Shown here one piece after another: positions 46,467 through 55,844 of a DNA stretch of 64,000 nucleotides (the stretch's first letter is position 1; each line of letters opens with the position of its first letter). Below the pieces are notes generated by a model, which worked only from the letters and a program-made list of their open reading frames with translations, did no database searches and had not been told where the DNA came from. The position numbers were made by a program, and so were the translations under genes. Location: NCBI RefSeq assembly GCF_002272745.1, contig NZ_NPBD01000002.1, forward strand, positions 682,001-746,000, written 5' to 3'. This stretch comes from Terribacillus saccharophilus (GTDB lineage Bacteria; Bacillota; Bacilli; Bacillales; Amphibacillaceae).

Positions 46467-47210
46467 TTATTGAAGTTTATCCAATTGCGCAAGGAACTTC
46501 TTGCTTTTCAGGAAATACCCTCCGTACCGGTCATAATAAGTATCAAGCAGCTCGTTTAAAAGCCGTTTCGTTTCTGGCTTAACTGAAATATTGCCGATCC
46601 TGGAGATATCAATACTTGAAAATAGCTGCAATAGCTTTGTAACTTTCTCTGATAATACATATGCATCTGGATCGAGATGCATACAGCGTCTGCAAAGCAT
46701 ACCGCCTTCTGGTACGGAAAACCGGTAAGGCAGCTCCGTATTTCCGCAGTTAACGCATTGATGCACTGTTGGTGCGAAACCGCCACGACGGAACATCTTT
46801 AATTCATAGATTATGCGCAAAACGTCCGCATCTTTTCCATCATTGATCCATTCCATCACTTGAAGCAGCTGACGGAATAATTCAGGGTCAGGCTTATTAT
46901 TATCTGACAGCTTATCTGTCATTTCTGCTATATAGGACGCATAAGCTGTTTTGACGATATCTTCACGGATTGACCTGAAGCTTTGAAGAGGTTCTCCTTG
47001 CTGCATGGCTCCCATACCGGAACCAATCTGTACTAGGAATGATCCAAAGATGAATGGCTGTGCGATGGCAGCCATCCTGCTTTTCGGTTTCTTTGCACCT
47101 CTGGCCATCACGGCGATCTTACCGCGATCCTCCGTGAAGATTGTTATGATCTTATGTGTTTCCCCATAATCCTGTGTGCGCAGGATTATTCCTTCTACAT
47201 TTTGGAGCAA
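46467..47210 (-). CDS. recO: DNA repair protein RecO
   Basis: A 247-residue recombination mediator that helps load RecA on SSB-coated DNA. An N-terminal OB fold (GIILRTQDYGETHKI) is followed by a helical region and a zinc finger with CVNCGN and CRRC (about 145-180). The start is TTG at 47210 with GGGGAGAG, matching the conserved N-terminus. It follows yqzL, as in B. subtilis. Confidence 0.94.
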   Translation of the reverse strand: MLQNVEGIILRTQDYGETHKIITIFTEDRGKIAVMARGAKKPKSRMAAIAQPFIFGSFLVQIGSGMGAMQQGEPLQSFRSIREDIVKTAYASYIAEMTDKLSDNNKPDPELFRQLLQVMEWINDGKDADVLRIIYELKMFRRGGFAPTVHQCVNCGNTELPYRFSVPEGGMLCRRCMHLDPDAYVLSEKVTKLLQLFSSIDISRIGNISVKPETKRLLNELLDTYYDRYGGYFLKSKKFLAQLDKLQ

Positions 47211-47233
47211 CGCTCTCTCCCCACTCCTGTTAC

Positions 47234-47389
47234 TTACATTTTAGATTGAAGTCTATAACTTGGGAGCTCAATAATGTTATCTCGCTCCGGAGGTATTAGT
47301 GAATTGTACATTGTTTCAATTTCTTTCATCAATAAGTAGGTTTCGATACTCCCGGTCTTGCTAAAGATTTGCCAATGGAAATCAATCAC
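47234..47389 (-). CDS. yqzL: YqzL family small protein
   Basis: A 51-residue protein starting at GTG (AAAGGTGG seven bases upstream) and reading IDFHWQIFSKTGSIETYLLM, close to the YqzL pattern DFTWKVFxxTGxIxTYLL. It lies between era and recO, where B. subtilis has yqzL, and is somewhat longer than usual at the C-terminus. Function unknown. Confidence 0.82.
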   Translation of the reverse strand: MIDFHWQIFSKTGSIETYLLMKEIETMYNSLIPPERDNIIELPSYRLQSKM

Positions 47390-47497
47390 AGGAAGTCCAC
47401 CTTTCTATGCTTTTTTTAAGAAATGAACATACAAAACATTCTCCTAGTTAGGATGACACCTACTCCTCAATCCATGTGCTTTAAATATTACCAGGTA

Positions 47498-48406
47498 TCA
47501 ATATTCTTCACGGCTGAAACCGTAATCATTGAGTTGCGCCTGCTTATTTCGCCAATCAGGCTGCACTTTAACCCAAAGCTCGAGAAACACCTTACTGCCA
47601 AGCAACATCTCTATATCTCTACGCGCCAGCTTCCCGACTTGTTTGAGCATACTGCCCTGTTTGCCGATAATGATTCCTTTTTGGGATTTACGTTCCGTGA
47701 TAATTGTCGCCTGGATAAATACCTTCTCCGTCGTACTATGGCGATTCTCGATTGCTTCGATGACAACTGCAATAGAATGTGGTATTTCCTCCCGCGTCAA
47801 ATGCAGTACCTTCTCGCGAATTAGCTCACTTACAACGAAGCGCTCCGGGTGATCCGTCACTTGGTCTTCCGGGTAATATTGTGGTCCCTCTGGCAGATAG
47901 CCTTTTAATGTTTCAAGTAAATGCGCCGTATTATTGCCTTCCAGCGCACTGATTGGAACAATTTCAGTGAAGTCCAACTTGTCCTTATACAGCTCGATAA
48001 GTTCGAGCAGCTTATCCGGATGAATCTTATCAATTTTATTCAAGACTAAGAAAACCGGGCCTTCGACTCTCTGCAGACGTTCGAGGATAAATTGATCCCC
48101 TCTGCCATAGCCCTCTTCTGCATTGACCATGAACATGACAGCGTCTACTTCATTCATTGTATTCTCTGCAGTCTTCACCATGAAATCTCCGAGCTTATGC
48201 TTCGGTTTGTGAATACCAGGCGTATCAATAAAGATGAACTGTGCATCATCCTGTGTTAGTACTCCTTGTATCCGATTACGCGTTGTCTGCGGCTTATCAC
48301 TCATAATAGAGATCTTCTGACCGACAAAACGATTTAATAAAGTTGATTTCCCAACATTCGGTCGCCCGATGATGGAAATGAAACCTGAATGAAATTCTTT
48401 CTGCAT
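47498..48406 (-). CDS. era: GTPase Era
   Basis: A 302-residue essential GTPase for 16S rRNA processing and 30S assembly. G1 [10 protein letters not shown]3 DTPGIH and G4 NKIDK are in the N-terminal half; the C-terminal KH domain carries [19 protein letters not shown] and binds the 3' end of 16S rRNA. The start at 48406 gives the normal length; GGAGG is 11 bases upstream. Followed by yqzL and recO. Confidence 0.96.
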   Translation of the reverse strand: MQKEFHSGFISIIGRPNVGKSTLLNRFVGQKISIMSDKPQTTRNRIQGVLTQDDAQFIFIDTPGIHKPKHKLGDFMVKTAENTMNEVDAVMFMVNAEEGYGRGDQFILERLQRVEGPVFLVLNKIDKIHPDKLLELIELYKDKLDFTEIVPISALEGNNTAHLLETLKGYLPEGPQYYPEDQVTDHPERFVVSELIREKVLHLTREEIPHSIAVVIEAIENRHSTTEKVFIQATIITERKSQKGIIIGKQGSMLKQVGKLARRDIEMLLGSKVFLELWVKVQPDWRNKQAQLNDYGFSREEY

Positions 48407-48525
48407 GCTGTTATATTCCTCCAAGTACTAGTACGACAAAAACATCAAGTACTATAAAATGTTGTATCTCTATCTTACTACAAATCCCCCGCCACTTCAT
48501 CCATTCGACAAAAGGGGTTAAAAAA

Positions 48526-48772
48526 ATCAAAAGCGGAGGGAACCGCTAAGAAACGAAGTGATAAGCAAGGCAGCCCAGAGTGGGTGTTCTTACCACGGCG
48601 GGATCCTTTGCTTACACGCAGTTTCTGGTTCCCGCAGCTAGACGACCAATCAAAAGGGGAGGGAACCGCTAAGAAACGAAGTGGTAAGCAAGGGAGCCCA
48701 GAGTGGGTGTTCTTACCACGGCGGGATTCATTGCTTACAACGCAGTTTCTGGTCTTTGGAGCTAGACGGCTA
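48526..48772. repeat. Tandem structured repeat, two units of about 123 bases
   Basis: Two near-identical direct copies (48526-48648 and 48649-48772). Each folds back on itself: in unit 1 GGGAACC (48538) pairs with GGTTCCC (48627), AGAAAC with GTTTCT inside it, then GTGRTAAG with CTTACCAC, and GCCCA with TGGGT at the tip. Unit 2 keeps the inner stems, with a better GTGGTAAG match, but has lost the outermost one. It sits between the dgkA terminator and era, where B. subtilis has cdd. The 106-codon minus-strand frame over it has no ribosome binding site and is probably not a gene. Confidence 0.85.
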
Positions 48773-48786
48773 ACCAAACCAAGAAA

Positions 48787-48814
48787 AAAACCGCCCATCT
48801 ACATGGACGGTTTT
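48787..48814 (-). terminator. Terminator of the dgkA operon
   Basis: AAAACCGTCCAT GTAG ATGGGCGGTTTT on the minus strand (12 bp with one G-U), followed by TTTC. Confidence 0.88.
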
Positions 48815-48816
48815 CC

Positions 48817-49197
48817 TCACAATACAGAAATGATTTCTGGAACGAAAACGACCAACCCGACACAAATAGCAGTGATGGCTGCAATGAGGACAGCACCTGC
48901 TGCAATATCTTTGATGAGACCTGCTGCCCTGCTTTGCTCAGGCGAAAGATGGTCCATCATGAGCTCGACGACTGTATTGATCATTTCCGTCACAATGACG
49001 AACCCAATACTTAAAATGACAGCCGCCCATTCTGCCGGATCGATTCGAAAAATCACACCTGTTGTTAGGGCAATTATTGCTGCGATCGTATGGATGCGGA
49101 AGTTCCTCTCCTCAAGGAAAGTCCAGCGTATCCCATTCCACGCATAGCGAAATCCGATGCCGTATTTAGTTTTCTTCCCGTTTGAGTCCGAAGCCAT
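48817..49197 (-). CDS. dgkA: Undecaprenol kinase / diacylglycerol kinase family
   Basis: A 126-residue membrane protein with three helices and the DagK motif VTEMINTVVELMMDHLS near residue 60. In Gram-positive bacteria this family phosphorylates undecaprenol to refill the lipid carrier for wall synthesis. AGGAG stands seven bases before the ATG, which lies inside the end of ybeY (32-base overlap), so the two are coupled. Confidence 0.93.
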   Translation of the reverse strand: MASDSNGKKTKYGIGFRYAWNGIRWTFLEERNFRIHTIAAIIALTTGVIFRIDPAEWAAVILSIGFVIVTEMINTVVELMMDHLSPEQSRAAGLIKDIAAGAVLIAAITAICVGLVVFVPEIISVL

Positions 49198-49639
49198 TCA
49201 AAATCTCCTCTTGTCGACCGAACATCTTCTTCTCATCTGCCTCATTCATATGATCATATCCTAAGAGATGCAGGAAGCCATGCAGAGCTAGGAAACCAAG
49301 CTCTCTCTCTACGCTATGCTCATACTCTTCTGCCTGTTCCTTAGCTTTGTCGACAGAGATAATGATATCACCGTAGACAATTGGGATTTCTTCTCCGATG
49401 ATTTGCTGTTCCCCTTCCCCTTCTTCTTGCATGGCGAAGGATATGACGTCTGTCGGCGCATCCTTTTGTCGATAATTACGGTTGATTATCTGTATTTCAG
49501 TATTGTCCACAAAAGTGATGGACATCTCCGCTTCCTCTGTTATTTCTTCTGCATCTGCTGCGTATTGTATCAGCCGATCAATTAGATCAACGTAATCTGC
49601 TGTCACGCTATTTGTTTTATCATGAAAATCAATATGCAT
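49166..49639 (-). CDS. ybeY: Endoribonuclease YbeY
   Basis: A 157-residue zinc endoribonuclease for rRNA 3' maturation and ribosome quality control. The zinc motif HGFLHLLGYDH is near residue 127, and DVISFAMQ near residue 63 is the second family landmark. AAGGAGG precedes the ATG, which overlaps the pgpH stop as TAATG. Confidence 0.95.
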   Translation of the reverse strand: MHIDFHDKTNSVTADYVDLIDRLIQYAADAEEITEEAEMSITFVDNTEIQIINRNYRQKDAPTDVISFAMQEEGEGEQQIIGEEIPIVYGDIIISVDKAKEQAEEYEHSVERELGFLALHGFLHLLGYDHMNEADEKKMFGRQEEILNGFGLKREEN

Positions 49640-51753
49640 TAGTTTGCCTCCTTCACTTTTTCTTCATCCGGGTATTCGATACGGGAATGAAATATTCCCG
49701 TAAGAGCCTGACAAATTGCTTCTTTGATTACTTGCAAATCCTGCAAAGTCAACGGCGCACAATCCAGTTGTCCATCCATTAGCTTATCCTTGATGATACT
49801 GTCTACCAAGCTGCTGATTTTTTCCTGAGTCGGCTCTTTCATGGAACGAACCGCCGCTTCCACAGAATCACAAATCGATAGGACAGCTGCCTCTTGCGTA
49901 GACGGCTTTGGACCAGGATAACGATAAGTTTCTTCCTTTACTTCTTTATTATATTCCTTTTCCTTGTAGTAAAAAAACTTCAAAAGCGATGTGCCATGAT
50001 GCTGTTTGGCCATATCAACAATTTCTTTTGGAAAATGGTTATTTTGCAGCATTTGTGCTCCATCATATGGATGGCGGATGATGATTTCTGCACTTTGCCG
50101 CGGTGATAGTTTGTCATGCGGATTGTTTCGACCCATTTGGTTCTCAATGAAAAGCTGCGGCTGCCGTGTTTTGCCGAGATCATGGTAATATGCACCGACT
50201 CTGGCGAGCAGGCCGTCTGCTCCGATTGCTTCGCATGCAGCTTCACACAAATTTGCTACCATGATGCTGTGATGATATGTCCCAGGTGCATCAGTAAGGA
50301 TTTTTTTCAGAAGTGGATGGTTTGGTTTCGATAATTCCAAAAGCTTCGTTTCGGAAAGTACACCAAATCCAGCTTCGACAAACGGCAAAATACCGGCTAC
50401 AAGTATGACTGTCAATATAGCAGACAAAACGGCAAAACCAACATAAAGTAACACCGCTTCCCAAGCATATTTCTCGAATGCAAAGAATAAGAATAACAAT
50501 ACACTAATTACTTGCACACTTGCCAGCAAAAGCAGCGCTTTTGCCATCGCCGTCTTATCCTTAACATTACGAATCGAATAGACAGCTGCGAGCTGGGCGA
50601 ACAAGAAGTAAAGTGTTGCCTCCATATTCAAAGATCCAGGTATTTCATCATTCAAGATGATTCCAGCCAATATACTGTACACGATTGCATATCCGATAGC
50701 GAACCGCTCGCTAAGCAGATACCGGAATAAAACTGCCGCAAATGCAGCAGGAAGCAGCAAATAATAATGCTGATCTGTTGTTCCAAGGGCACTAATTAAC
50801 TTTAATAACAGAACCGACATACAAGTAAGCAAAAACGAAAACATCAGGACAGACTTACTCGGTCTAGTCTGTTTTTTTAATGTATGTATTGTTTCATATG
50901 CCAAAATACCGACTAAGAGAGCCATAAATAGCACTAGACCAACAAGTGGCAGGACATTCCTTGTATTGTTTAGAAGACCTACGAGCTTCAGTTCTTCGTA
51001 AACATCGTTCGTGATTGTCTGGCCTTCCTGAACGATGATCTGGCCTGCACGAATCATGACAGGTGCCACGCTCTGCTGGGCTTCTGCTCTTGCTGAAGCT
51101 GTATCCTGCGCGTCAAAGGATGCATTCTGAACGATGGCAAAGCTAGTCAGTGAACGGAGCGCTTGCTTAGCATTAGCGGATACATCCGCATAACCGATTC
51201 TTTCTCCCATCTCTTCCTGCGTCTGCTGTACTTCATCGCGCTTAATTCCATCTTCAAGAAATCCAGTCATGGTATCGACAAATACTTTTTCACTGATTTC
51301 CCTTTCGCCTGTTGGAATTTGAAGCAGCTGTTCCAGCTGTCTATCCGTTAAATCTTCCTTAACAGATTCAGAAAGCAGGTCCTTGACTGACTCGACCCTT
51401 TGATCGATAGGTTGATCGGCATTATCTGCTTGTTCGATTGCAGAGAAAATCTCTTCTACTGCATCTGTCTTCGCTTCGGTAATTTCAGATGATACTGTGT
51501 AACGGTCATCTATTTGCTGGCTGGCTTCCTGCCTTTGTCTTTCTGTTTGGGCCTCATTCTCGATCGTAATCGGCGAACGAATCGTTTCATTTGCTGCATC
51601 ATAAATCTGGACGTCATAATTCTTCGTCGTCACATTGGAAGCAGTCGTAATGAAGAAGAAGCACCCTAGCAATACTGCTCCTATCAGGATGAATGCACGT
51701 TCGCCAGCTCCAGAATTCTTTTTAAACAGGTCCGTGAACTTCTTTCTAGCCAC
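49639..51753 (-). CDS. pgpH: Membrane HD phosphodiesterase PgpH
   Basis: A 704-residue enzyme that hydrolyses cyclic di-AMP. An N-terminal helix (17-38) and a long extracellular 7TMR-HDED domain (to about 270) lead to seven membrane helices and a cytoplasmic HD domain with YHHSIMVANLCEAA, AYYHDLGK and RHPYDG. The start is GTG with GGAGGGTGG. Followed by ybeY and dgkA in one operon. Confidence 0.95.
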   Translation of the reverse strand: MARKKFTDLFKKNSGAGERAFILIGAVLLGCFFFITTASNVTTKNYDVQIYDAANETIRSPITIENEAQTERQRQEASQQIDDRYTVSSEITEAKTDAVEEIFSAIEQADNADQPIDQRVESVKDLLSESVKEDLTDRQLEQLLQIPTGEREISEKVFVDTMTGFLEDGIKRDEVQQTQEEMGERIGYADVSANAKQALRSLTSFAIVQNASFDAQDTASARAEAQQSVAPVMIRAGQIIVQEGQTITNDVYEELKLVGLLNNTRNVLPLVGLVLFMALLVGILAYETIHTLKKQTRPSKSVLMFSFLLTCMSVLLLKLISALGTTDQHYYLLLPAAFAAVLFRYLLSERFAIGYAIVYSILAGIILNDEIPGSLNMEATLYFLFAQLAAVYSIRNVKDKTAMAKALLLLASVQVISVLLFLFFAFEKYAWEAVLLYVGFAVLSAILTVILVAGILPFVEAGFGVLSETKLLELSKPNHPLLKKILTDAPGTYHHSIMVANLCEAACEAIGADGLLARVGAYYHDLGKTRQPQLFIENQMGRNNPHDKLSPRQSAEIIIRHPYDGAQMLQNNHFPKEIVDMAKQHHGTSLLKFFYYKEKEYNKEVKEETYRYPGPKPSTQEAAVLSICDSVEAAVRSMKEPTQEKISSLVDSIIKDKLMDGQLDCAPLTLQDLQVIKEAICQALTGIFHSRIEYPDEEKVKEAN

Positions 51754-51786
51754 GCTCCACCCTCCTATCCGCCTGAACCGAAAAAG

Positions 51787-51800
51787 ACCCGAAGTCGGGC
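51787..51800 (-). terminator. Short terminator after phoH
   Basis: GCCCG ACTT CGGGT hairpin followed by CTTTTT on the minus strand; short stem. Confidence 0.5.
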
Positions 51801-51810
51801 CCTGTCCTTT

Positions 51811-52767
51811 TTACTCTGATTCGTATGCTTCGATAATCCGCTGCACGAGCGGGTGGCGCACTACATCTGTTTGTTTTAAGTAAGTGAAATAGATACCTTT
51901 TACATTACTCAGCTTTGTTTCAATAGAACGCAGACCAGATAGGGCACCTTTTGGCAAGTCGATCTGCGTCAAATCGCCGGTGATGACCATCTTGGACCCG
52001 AAACCGAGTCTGGTAAGAAACATCTTCATCTGTGCGTTTGTCGTGTTCTGTGCTTCGTCTAGGATAACAAAAGCATCATCCAGTGTACGCCCGCGCATAT
52101 AAGCAAGCGGAGCGATCTCAATCGTACCACGCTCAATTAAGCGGGTCGTCTGTTCTAAACCGAGAACATCATGTAAGGCGTCGTATAACGGTCGTAAATA
52201 CGGATCCACCTTTTCCTTCAAGTCACCAGGCAGGAATCCGAGGCTTTCGCCCGCTTCCACTGCTGGCCGTGTTAGGATGATGCGTTTGACGATACCTTTT
52301 TTCAAAGCATTAACAGCCATAACGACTGCCAGATACGTTTTACCTGTACCAGCAGGTCCGATACCGAAAACTAAGTCATTGGACTTGATACCATTGATAT
52401 AATTCCGCTGACCAAGCGTTTTGACCCGGATTGATTTACCTTTTGCATTTTTCGTTATTTCATCGTCAAATAATGTTTCGAATTGATCCAACTTATCTTT
52501 TTTGGCTAATTCAATAGCGTATACCACATCACGTTCTCCGATTGGAATGCCGCGTCGAATGACAGCAGCCAACGCTTGCAGCAGCTCCTCTGTAGTTCGG
52601 ACATCTTCTTCTGGACCAGTTACGCGAACTTCTTCACCTCGTGTAACAATGGATACACGGAAATGTTCTTCAATCTGCTTTAGATTGCGATCTTCCGTGC
52701 CGAACAGAGCTAATGTTTCATTGGTATCTTTTAATTGCAGATTCACACGTTTTACGTCTTCAGGCAT
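51811..52767 (-). CDS. phoH: PhoH family ATPase
   Basis: A 318-residue cytoplasmic protein: a small N-terminal KH-like domain (about 1-90), then an RNA-helicase-like ATPase with Walker A GPAGTGKT and Walker B VILDEAQNT. The family is widespread beside ybeY and is thought to act on RNA; the name reflects E. coli phosphate control, for which there is no evidence here. Start at 52767 with AAGGAG; begins two bases after yqfD ends. Confidence 0.93.
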   Translation of the reverse strand: MPEDVKRVNLQLKDTNETLALFGTEDRNLKQIEEHFRVSIVTRGEEVRVTGPEEDVRTTEELLQALAAVIRRGIPIGERDVVYAIELAKKDKLDQFETLFDDEITKNAKGKSIRVKTLGQRNYINGIKSNDLVFGIGPAGTGKTYLAVVMAVNALKKGIVKRIILTRPAVEAGESLGFLPGDLKEKVDPYLRPLYDALHDVLGLEQTTRLIERGTIEIAPLAYMRGRTLDDAFVILDEAQNTTNAQMKMFLTRLGFGSKMVITGDLTQIDLPKGALSGLRSIETKLSNVKGIYFTYLKQTDVVRHPLVQRIIEAYESE

Positions 52768-52769
52768 AA

Positions 52770-54008
52770 TCAATCTCCTTGAGATATAGGTTGAGATGTT
52801 GCAATATCTTCATTTACTTGAAAGTATAAGATTAATTTAACTTTACCATTCTCGACTGTCTCATGTAAAATTTTTTGAGAAATAATGTCAGCATCAGCAC
52901 CAACTTGGAGCTGTAAATCCTGTTTAGCCAATTTTTCAGCCTGTGCACTTGCTTCTTCTTTTGTGCGCTTCACTTGTTTGGTAACCCGCTCATATTCGGT
53001 CGTCTTCCTCATTCCGATCGGCAATTCCCACCGAAGGAACCGGAGATGACGGACAGATGTCTGCTCTTGGGAATCCTTGAACTCAGTTTCCCCGAACCCC
53101 CAAACTGGCAGCTGGAAGCTGTCTCCGAACTGAATCGCATATTTATTGTCCTGTTTACCACTTAGAACGGTATACGTTTCTTCAAGTGGAACTGCTGCAG
53201 ACACATTATACCACGTCCTAGCGATGACATTACCAGTTGCGGCAACATGCTTACGTGTATCCTTTTGCTCTGTCTTATCCTTTTCATCCTTGTTTACAGG
53301 AGGCGGTTCATTGCCGATTAAACCAGAAACAAGCACATCTCCAGGCTCTACATAATCATGTACACCAACTTGCGCTACTCCCTCTGATACAAACATATCG
53401 ACGATAACACCTTTTTTCTTTGCGACAAGGTGACGGGGGCCTGGTTGTTCCTCTTCTTTTACGATTGTTTTCGGCACACCTTCCAATGCATAGGTTGTCC
53501 CTTTCTCTTGCACTCCTATCCAGAGAAGATCCGGAATATCCTGTAAAAGACGCTGTTGAATATCGACCGGAGCACCAAGAGTCAGCTTGAATGCACCTAA
53601 GCGTACACCGTATTCGTCCAACTGCGTTTCAATTTGATGTTCCAATTCCGGGCTTACGCCTCTTACTTCAATTTTCCATACTGTATTTGATAGGAAAAAG
53701 ATGGATAGGATGCTGATGGCAATGCCCAGCAGCAACGGTTTCTTATGCAGCAATGCAGTGAAGAGGAAAGGAAATCCATGCTTGCTGCGGAACTGCACTT
53801 TGTAGCCTGTCCCTCTTCGCTGCATGCGAAGCTTACTTATATCCTGTTTCCTGATTTTCGCTTCACATGTCTGGCTGTCCTTTTTGATGATATCCCAGAC
53901 TAAGACTTTCTCCTGCACAAGCTGATTGAAAAAAAGCTCCGGTCTGTCTCCTTTAATCAGAACGGTCACATATCCCGTAAAATAAATATCCTGTGTGTGC
54001 TTTTTCAT
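52770..54008 (-). CDS. yqfD: Sporulation protein YqfD (SpoIV-associated)
   Basis: A 412-residue protein with a cytoplasmic N-terminus, one membrane helix (about 91-110, PLLLGIAISILSIFFL) and a large exported region. YqfD is made in the mother cell under sigma-E and is needed for normal spore formation. A Lys/Glu/Gln segment near residue 235 (KDEKDKTEQKDTRK) interrupts the conserved core. The ATG follows a run of G (GGGGGGG). Pairs with yqfC. Confidence 0.92.
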   Translation of the reverse strand: MKKHTQDIYFTGYVTVLIKGDRPELFFNQLVQEKVLVWDIIKKDSQTCEAKIRKQDISKLRMQRRGTGYKVQFRSKHGFPFLFTALLHKKPLLLGIAISILSIFFLSNTVWKIEVRGVSPELEHQIETQLDEYGVRLGAFKLTLGAPVDIQQRLLQDIPDLLWIGVQEKGTTYALEGVPKTIVKEEEQPGPRHLVAKKKGVIVDMFVSEGVAQVGVHDYVEPGDVLVSGLIGNEPPPVNKDEKDKTEQKDTRKHVAATGNVIARTWYNVSAAVPLEETYTVLSGKQDNKYAIQFGDSFQLPVWGFGETEFKDSQEQTSVRHLRFLRWELPIGMRKTTEYERVTKQVKRTKEEASAQAEKLAKQDLQLQVGADADIISQKILHETVENGKVKLILYFQVNEDIATSQPISQGD

Positions 54009-54031
54009 ACATACCCCCCCGTTCCGCTGCC

Positions 54032-54313
54032 TTATGAATCAATGAATTTAAATTCCTTCATTTTGCCTTCGAGCAGGATTTCCTCTGGCAGCATGACTTT
54101 CAGTACGAAGGATTCTCCTGTTATTCGAAGAAAACCTGTGTTAAGCCGTAGCCTAAGTTCATTATCCGTAAATAACACGAGACCTCTGTGATTTTCGATA
54201 TAGGCATGAAAATGGCCAATCGTCGTAATGCGAGGGAGTTCAAGCACCACATCAGCAGGCATATCCAAATGCTCGGTGAACCAATTTCCGATCCGCTGCT
54301 GCCATTTTTTCAT
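54032..54313 (-). CDS. yqfC: Sporulation protein YqfC
   Basis: A 93-residue protein, the normal YqfC length, reading GNWFTEHLDMPADVVLELPR and IENHRGLVLFTDNELRLR, a beta-rich fold related to YabP. Sigma-E-dependent in B. subtilis and co-transcribed with yqfD; it marks this organism as an endospore former. The start at 54313 has AGGGGAG. Confidence 0.93.
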   Translation of the reverse strand: MKKWQQRIGNWFTEHLDMPADVVLELPRITTIGHFHAYIENHRGLVLFTDNELRLRLNTGFLRITGESFVLKVMLPEEILLEGKMKEFKFIDS

Positions 54314-54383
54314 TTCCACCAGCTCCCCTCTGCACATTCTATGTTGCAAAAGGTGAAGTAAGAACAGACTGATGAACGAAAAA

Positions 54384-54409
54384 AAGCGAGTCCGTTAACG
54401 GACTCGCTT
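54384..54409 (-). terminator. Perfect palindromic terminator of the floA operon
   Basis: AAGCGAGTCCGTTAACGGACTCGCTT, a 26-base perfect palindrome with TTTTT following on the minus strand. The stop of the last gene is in its centre. Confidence 0.88.
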
Positions 54410-54835
54410 CTGAAAAGTACGGTGCGGTTTCTTTGCACGCGGCTCTCCAAGTATTTCTGACCAAATCACCTGCTCAGCCAATTGTCTGCTTGTTGGCCTT
54501 TTCAGCCTTATTGGTTTGGTTATCGGTTGTGTTTCTTTATTTTGACGGACAGATGAAGCGCTCCGCACTTCCACAATTTGTTGAATTGCCTCTACTGCCT
54601 GCCCTCTAAATTTATCCGCTTTCTGCTCCGCTCGGACTAGTTCTGGTGCTTTTACTTGCTTTTGTTTCTGCTGATGTTCTTTGCTTGCACGCGGCTTCTT
54701 TTCCTGCCAGTTCTTGACCGGAGGCTGCGTCCGTCGGGGATCGTTTTCCTGATTCCCTTTTTTCGCTGCTGCGTTAAAAAAGAAAGCAATGGCAGCAATT
54801 GCTAAAGGCACGAGAAATTGCAACATATCAAACAT
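54395..54835 (-). CDS. Basic membrane-anchored protein at the yqfB position
   Basis: A 146-residue protein with one N-terminal helix (3-23, MLQFLVPLAIAAIAFFF) and a long, very basic, Gln/Lys-rich tail expected in the cytoplasm, ending SRQLAEQVIWSEILGEPRAK. No domain recognised. It begins 22 bases after floA and ends in the operon terminator, the same place as B. subtilis yqfB, also uncharacterised and sigma-W controlled. Homology to YqfB is not certain. Confidence 0.72.
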   Translation of the reverse strand: MFDMLQFLVPLAIAAIAFFFNAAAKKGNQENDPRRTQPPVKNWQEKKPRASKEHQQKQKQVKAPELVRAEQKADKFRGQAVEAIQQIVEVRSASSVRQNKETQPITKPIRLKRPTSRQLAEQVIWSEILGEPRAKKPHRTFQKRVR

Positions 54836-54857
54836 GCACCTGCCACCTTTCTATATC

Positions 54858-55844
54858 TTAACGTTCTTCCTCTTCACCATTAGACAAGTCTCCAATGCTA
54901 TCGCGCATCGTTGTATCTGCATTGATGTTCTGATAGTTCATATAATCCATAACACCCATATTACCTGAACGCAGTGCTTCAGCAAGCGCAAGTGGGACTT
55001 CCGCTTCTGCTTCTACTACCTTCGCACGCATTTCTTGTACGCGGGCTAAGTTTTCCTGCTCTTGTGCTACAGCCATCGCACGACGTTCCTCAGCTTTGGC
55101 TTGGGCGATATTCTTATCTGCCTCCGCCTGATCCGTTTGAAGCATCGCCCCGATGTTTTTACCGATATCAATGTCTGCGATATCGATGGACAGAATTTCA
55201 AATGCCGTACCGGAGTCCAATCCACGCTCCAACACATTGTGTGAGATTTTGTCTGGGTTTTCCAATACATTCTTATGGTTCTTGGAACTACCAATGGTAC
55301 TGACAATACCTTCCCCTACACGCGCGATGATAGTATCCTCTCCGGCACCACCGACAAGTCGGTCGATATTGGCACGCACGGTGATACGAGCTTTCGCCTT
55401 CACTTCGATACCATCAATCGCCACACCTGAAATAAACGGTGTTTCAATCACTTTTGGATTGACACTCATTTGTACAGCTTCCAATACATCACGGCCAGCA
55501 AGATCGATTGCTGCTGAGCGTTCAAATGGTAATTCGATATTCGCACGGTGTGCAGCAATAAGTGCATTAACGACGCGGTCGACATTACCTCCTGCCAGAT
55601 AATGACTCTCCAGCTGGTTTGTATCGACCTTCAAGCCTGCTTTATGGGCTTTAATCAATGGATTTATGACGCGTGATGGGATAACACGTCTTAAACGCAT
55701 CCCTACCAATGTGAAGATGCTGATACGGACACCTGCTGCCAGGGCACTGATCCACAATGCAACTGGTACAAAAGTAAATAGGATAATCAAAGCAATCAAA
55801 ATGACTGCAGCAATAATAATCGGTACGATAATATCTTGATTCAT
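54858..55844 (-). CDS. floA: Flotillin-like protein FloA
   Basis: A 328-residue membrane-associated protein: a hydrophobic hairpin (8-45), then the band-7-like core with [19 protein letters not shown] and an Ala/Glu-rich coiled coil ([18 protein letters not shown]). Flotillins organise functional membrane microdomains. AAGGAGG precedes the ATG, which overlaps the upstream NfeD gene by four bases, so the pair is translated together. Confidence 0.95.
   Translation of the reverse strand: MNQDIIVPIIIAAVILIALIILFTFVPVALWISALAAGVRISIFTLVGMRLRRVIPSRVINPLIKAHKAGLKVDTNQLESHYLAGGNVDRVVNALIAAHRANIELPFERSAAIDLAGRDVLEAVQMSVNPKVIETPFISGVAIDGIEVKAKARITVRANIDRLVGGAGEDTIIARVGEGIVSTIGSSKNHKNVLENPDKISHNVLERGLDSGTAFEILSIDIADIDIGKNIGAMLQTDQAEADKNIAQAKAEERRAMAVAQEQENLARVQEMRAKVVEAEAEVPLALAEALRSGNMGVMDYMNYQNINADTTMRDSIGDLSNGEEEER

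Noticed and set aside
48526..48772. CRISPR array
   Set aside because: Only two units of 123 bases with no spacers and no cas genes; no CRISPR array seen anywhere in the window.
48478..48798. 106-codon minus-strand frame across the tandem repeat
   Set aside because: It is simply the repeat read twice (RRGKNTHSGLPCL occurs twice), has no ribosome binding site, and contains the dgkA terminator.
48584..49147. 187-codon plus-strand frame across the repeat and dgkA
   Set aside because: Reads through the repeat and the antisense of dgkA; no start signals or protein-like motif.
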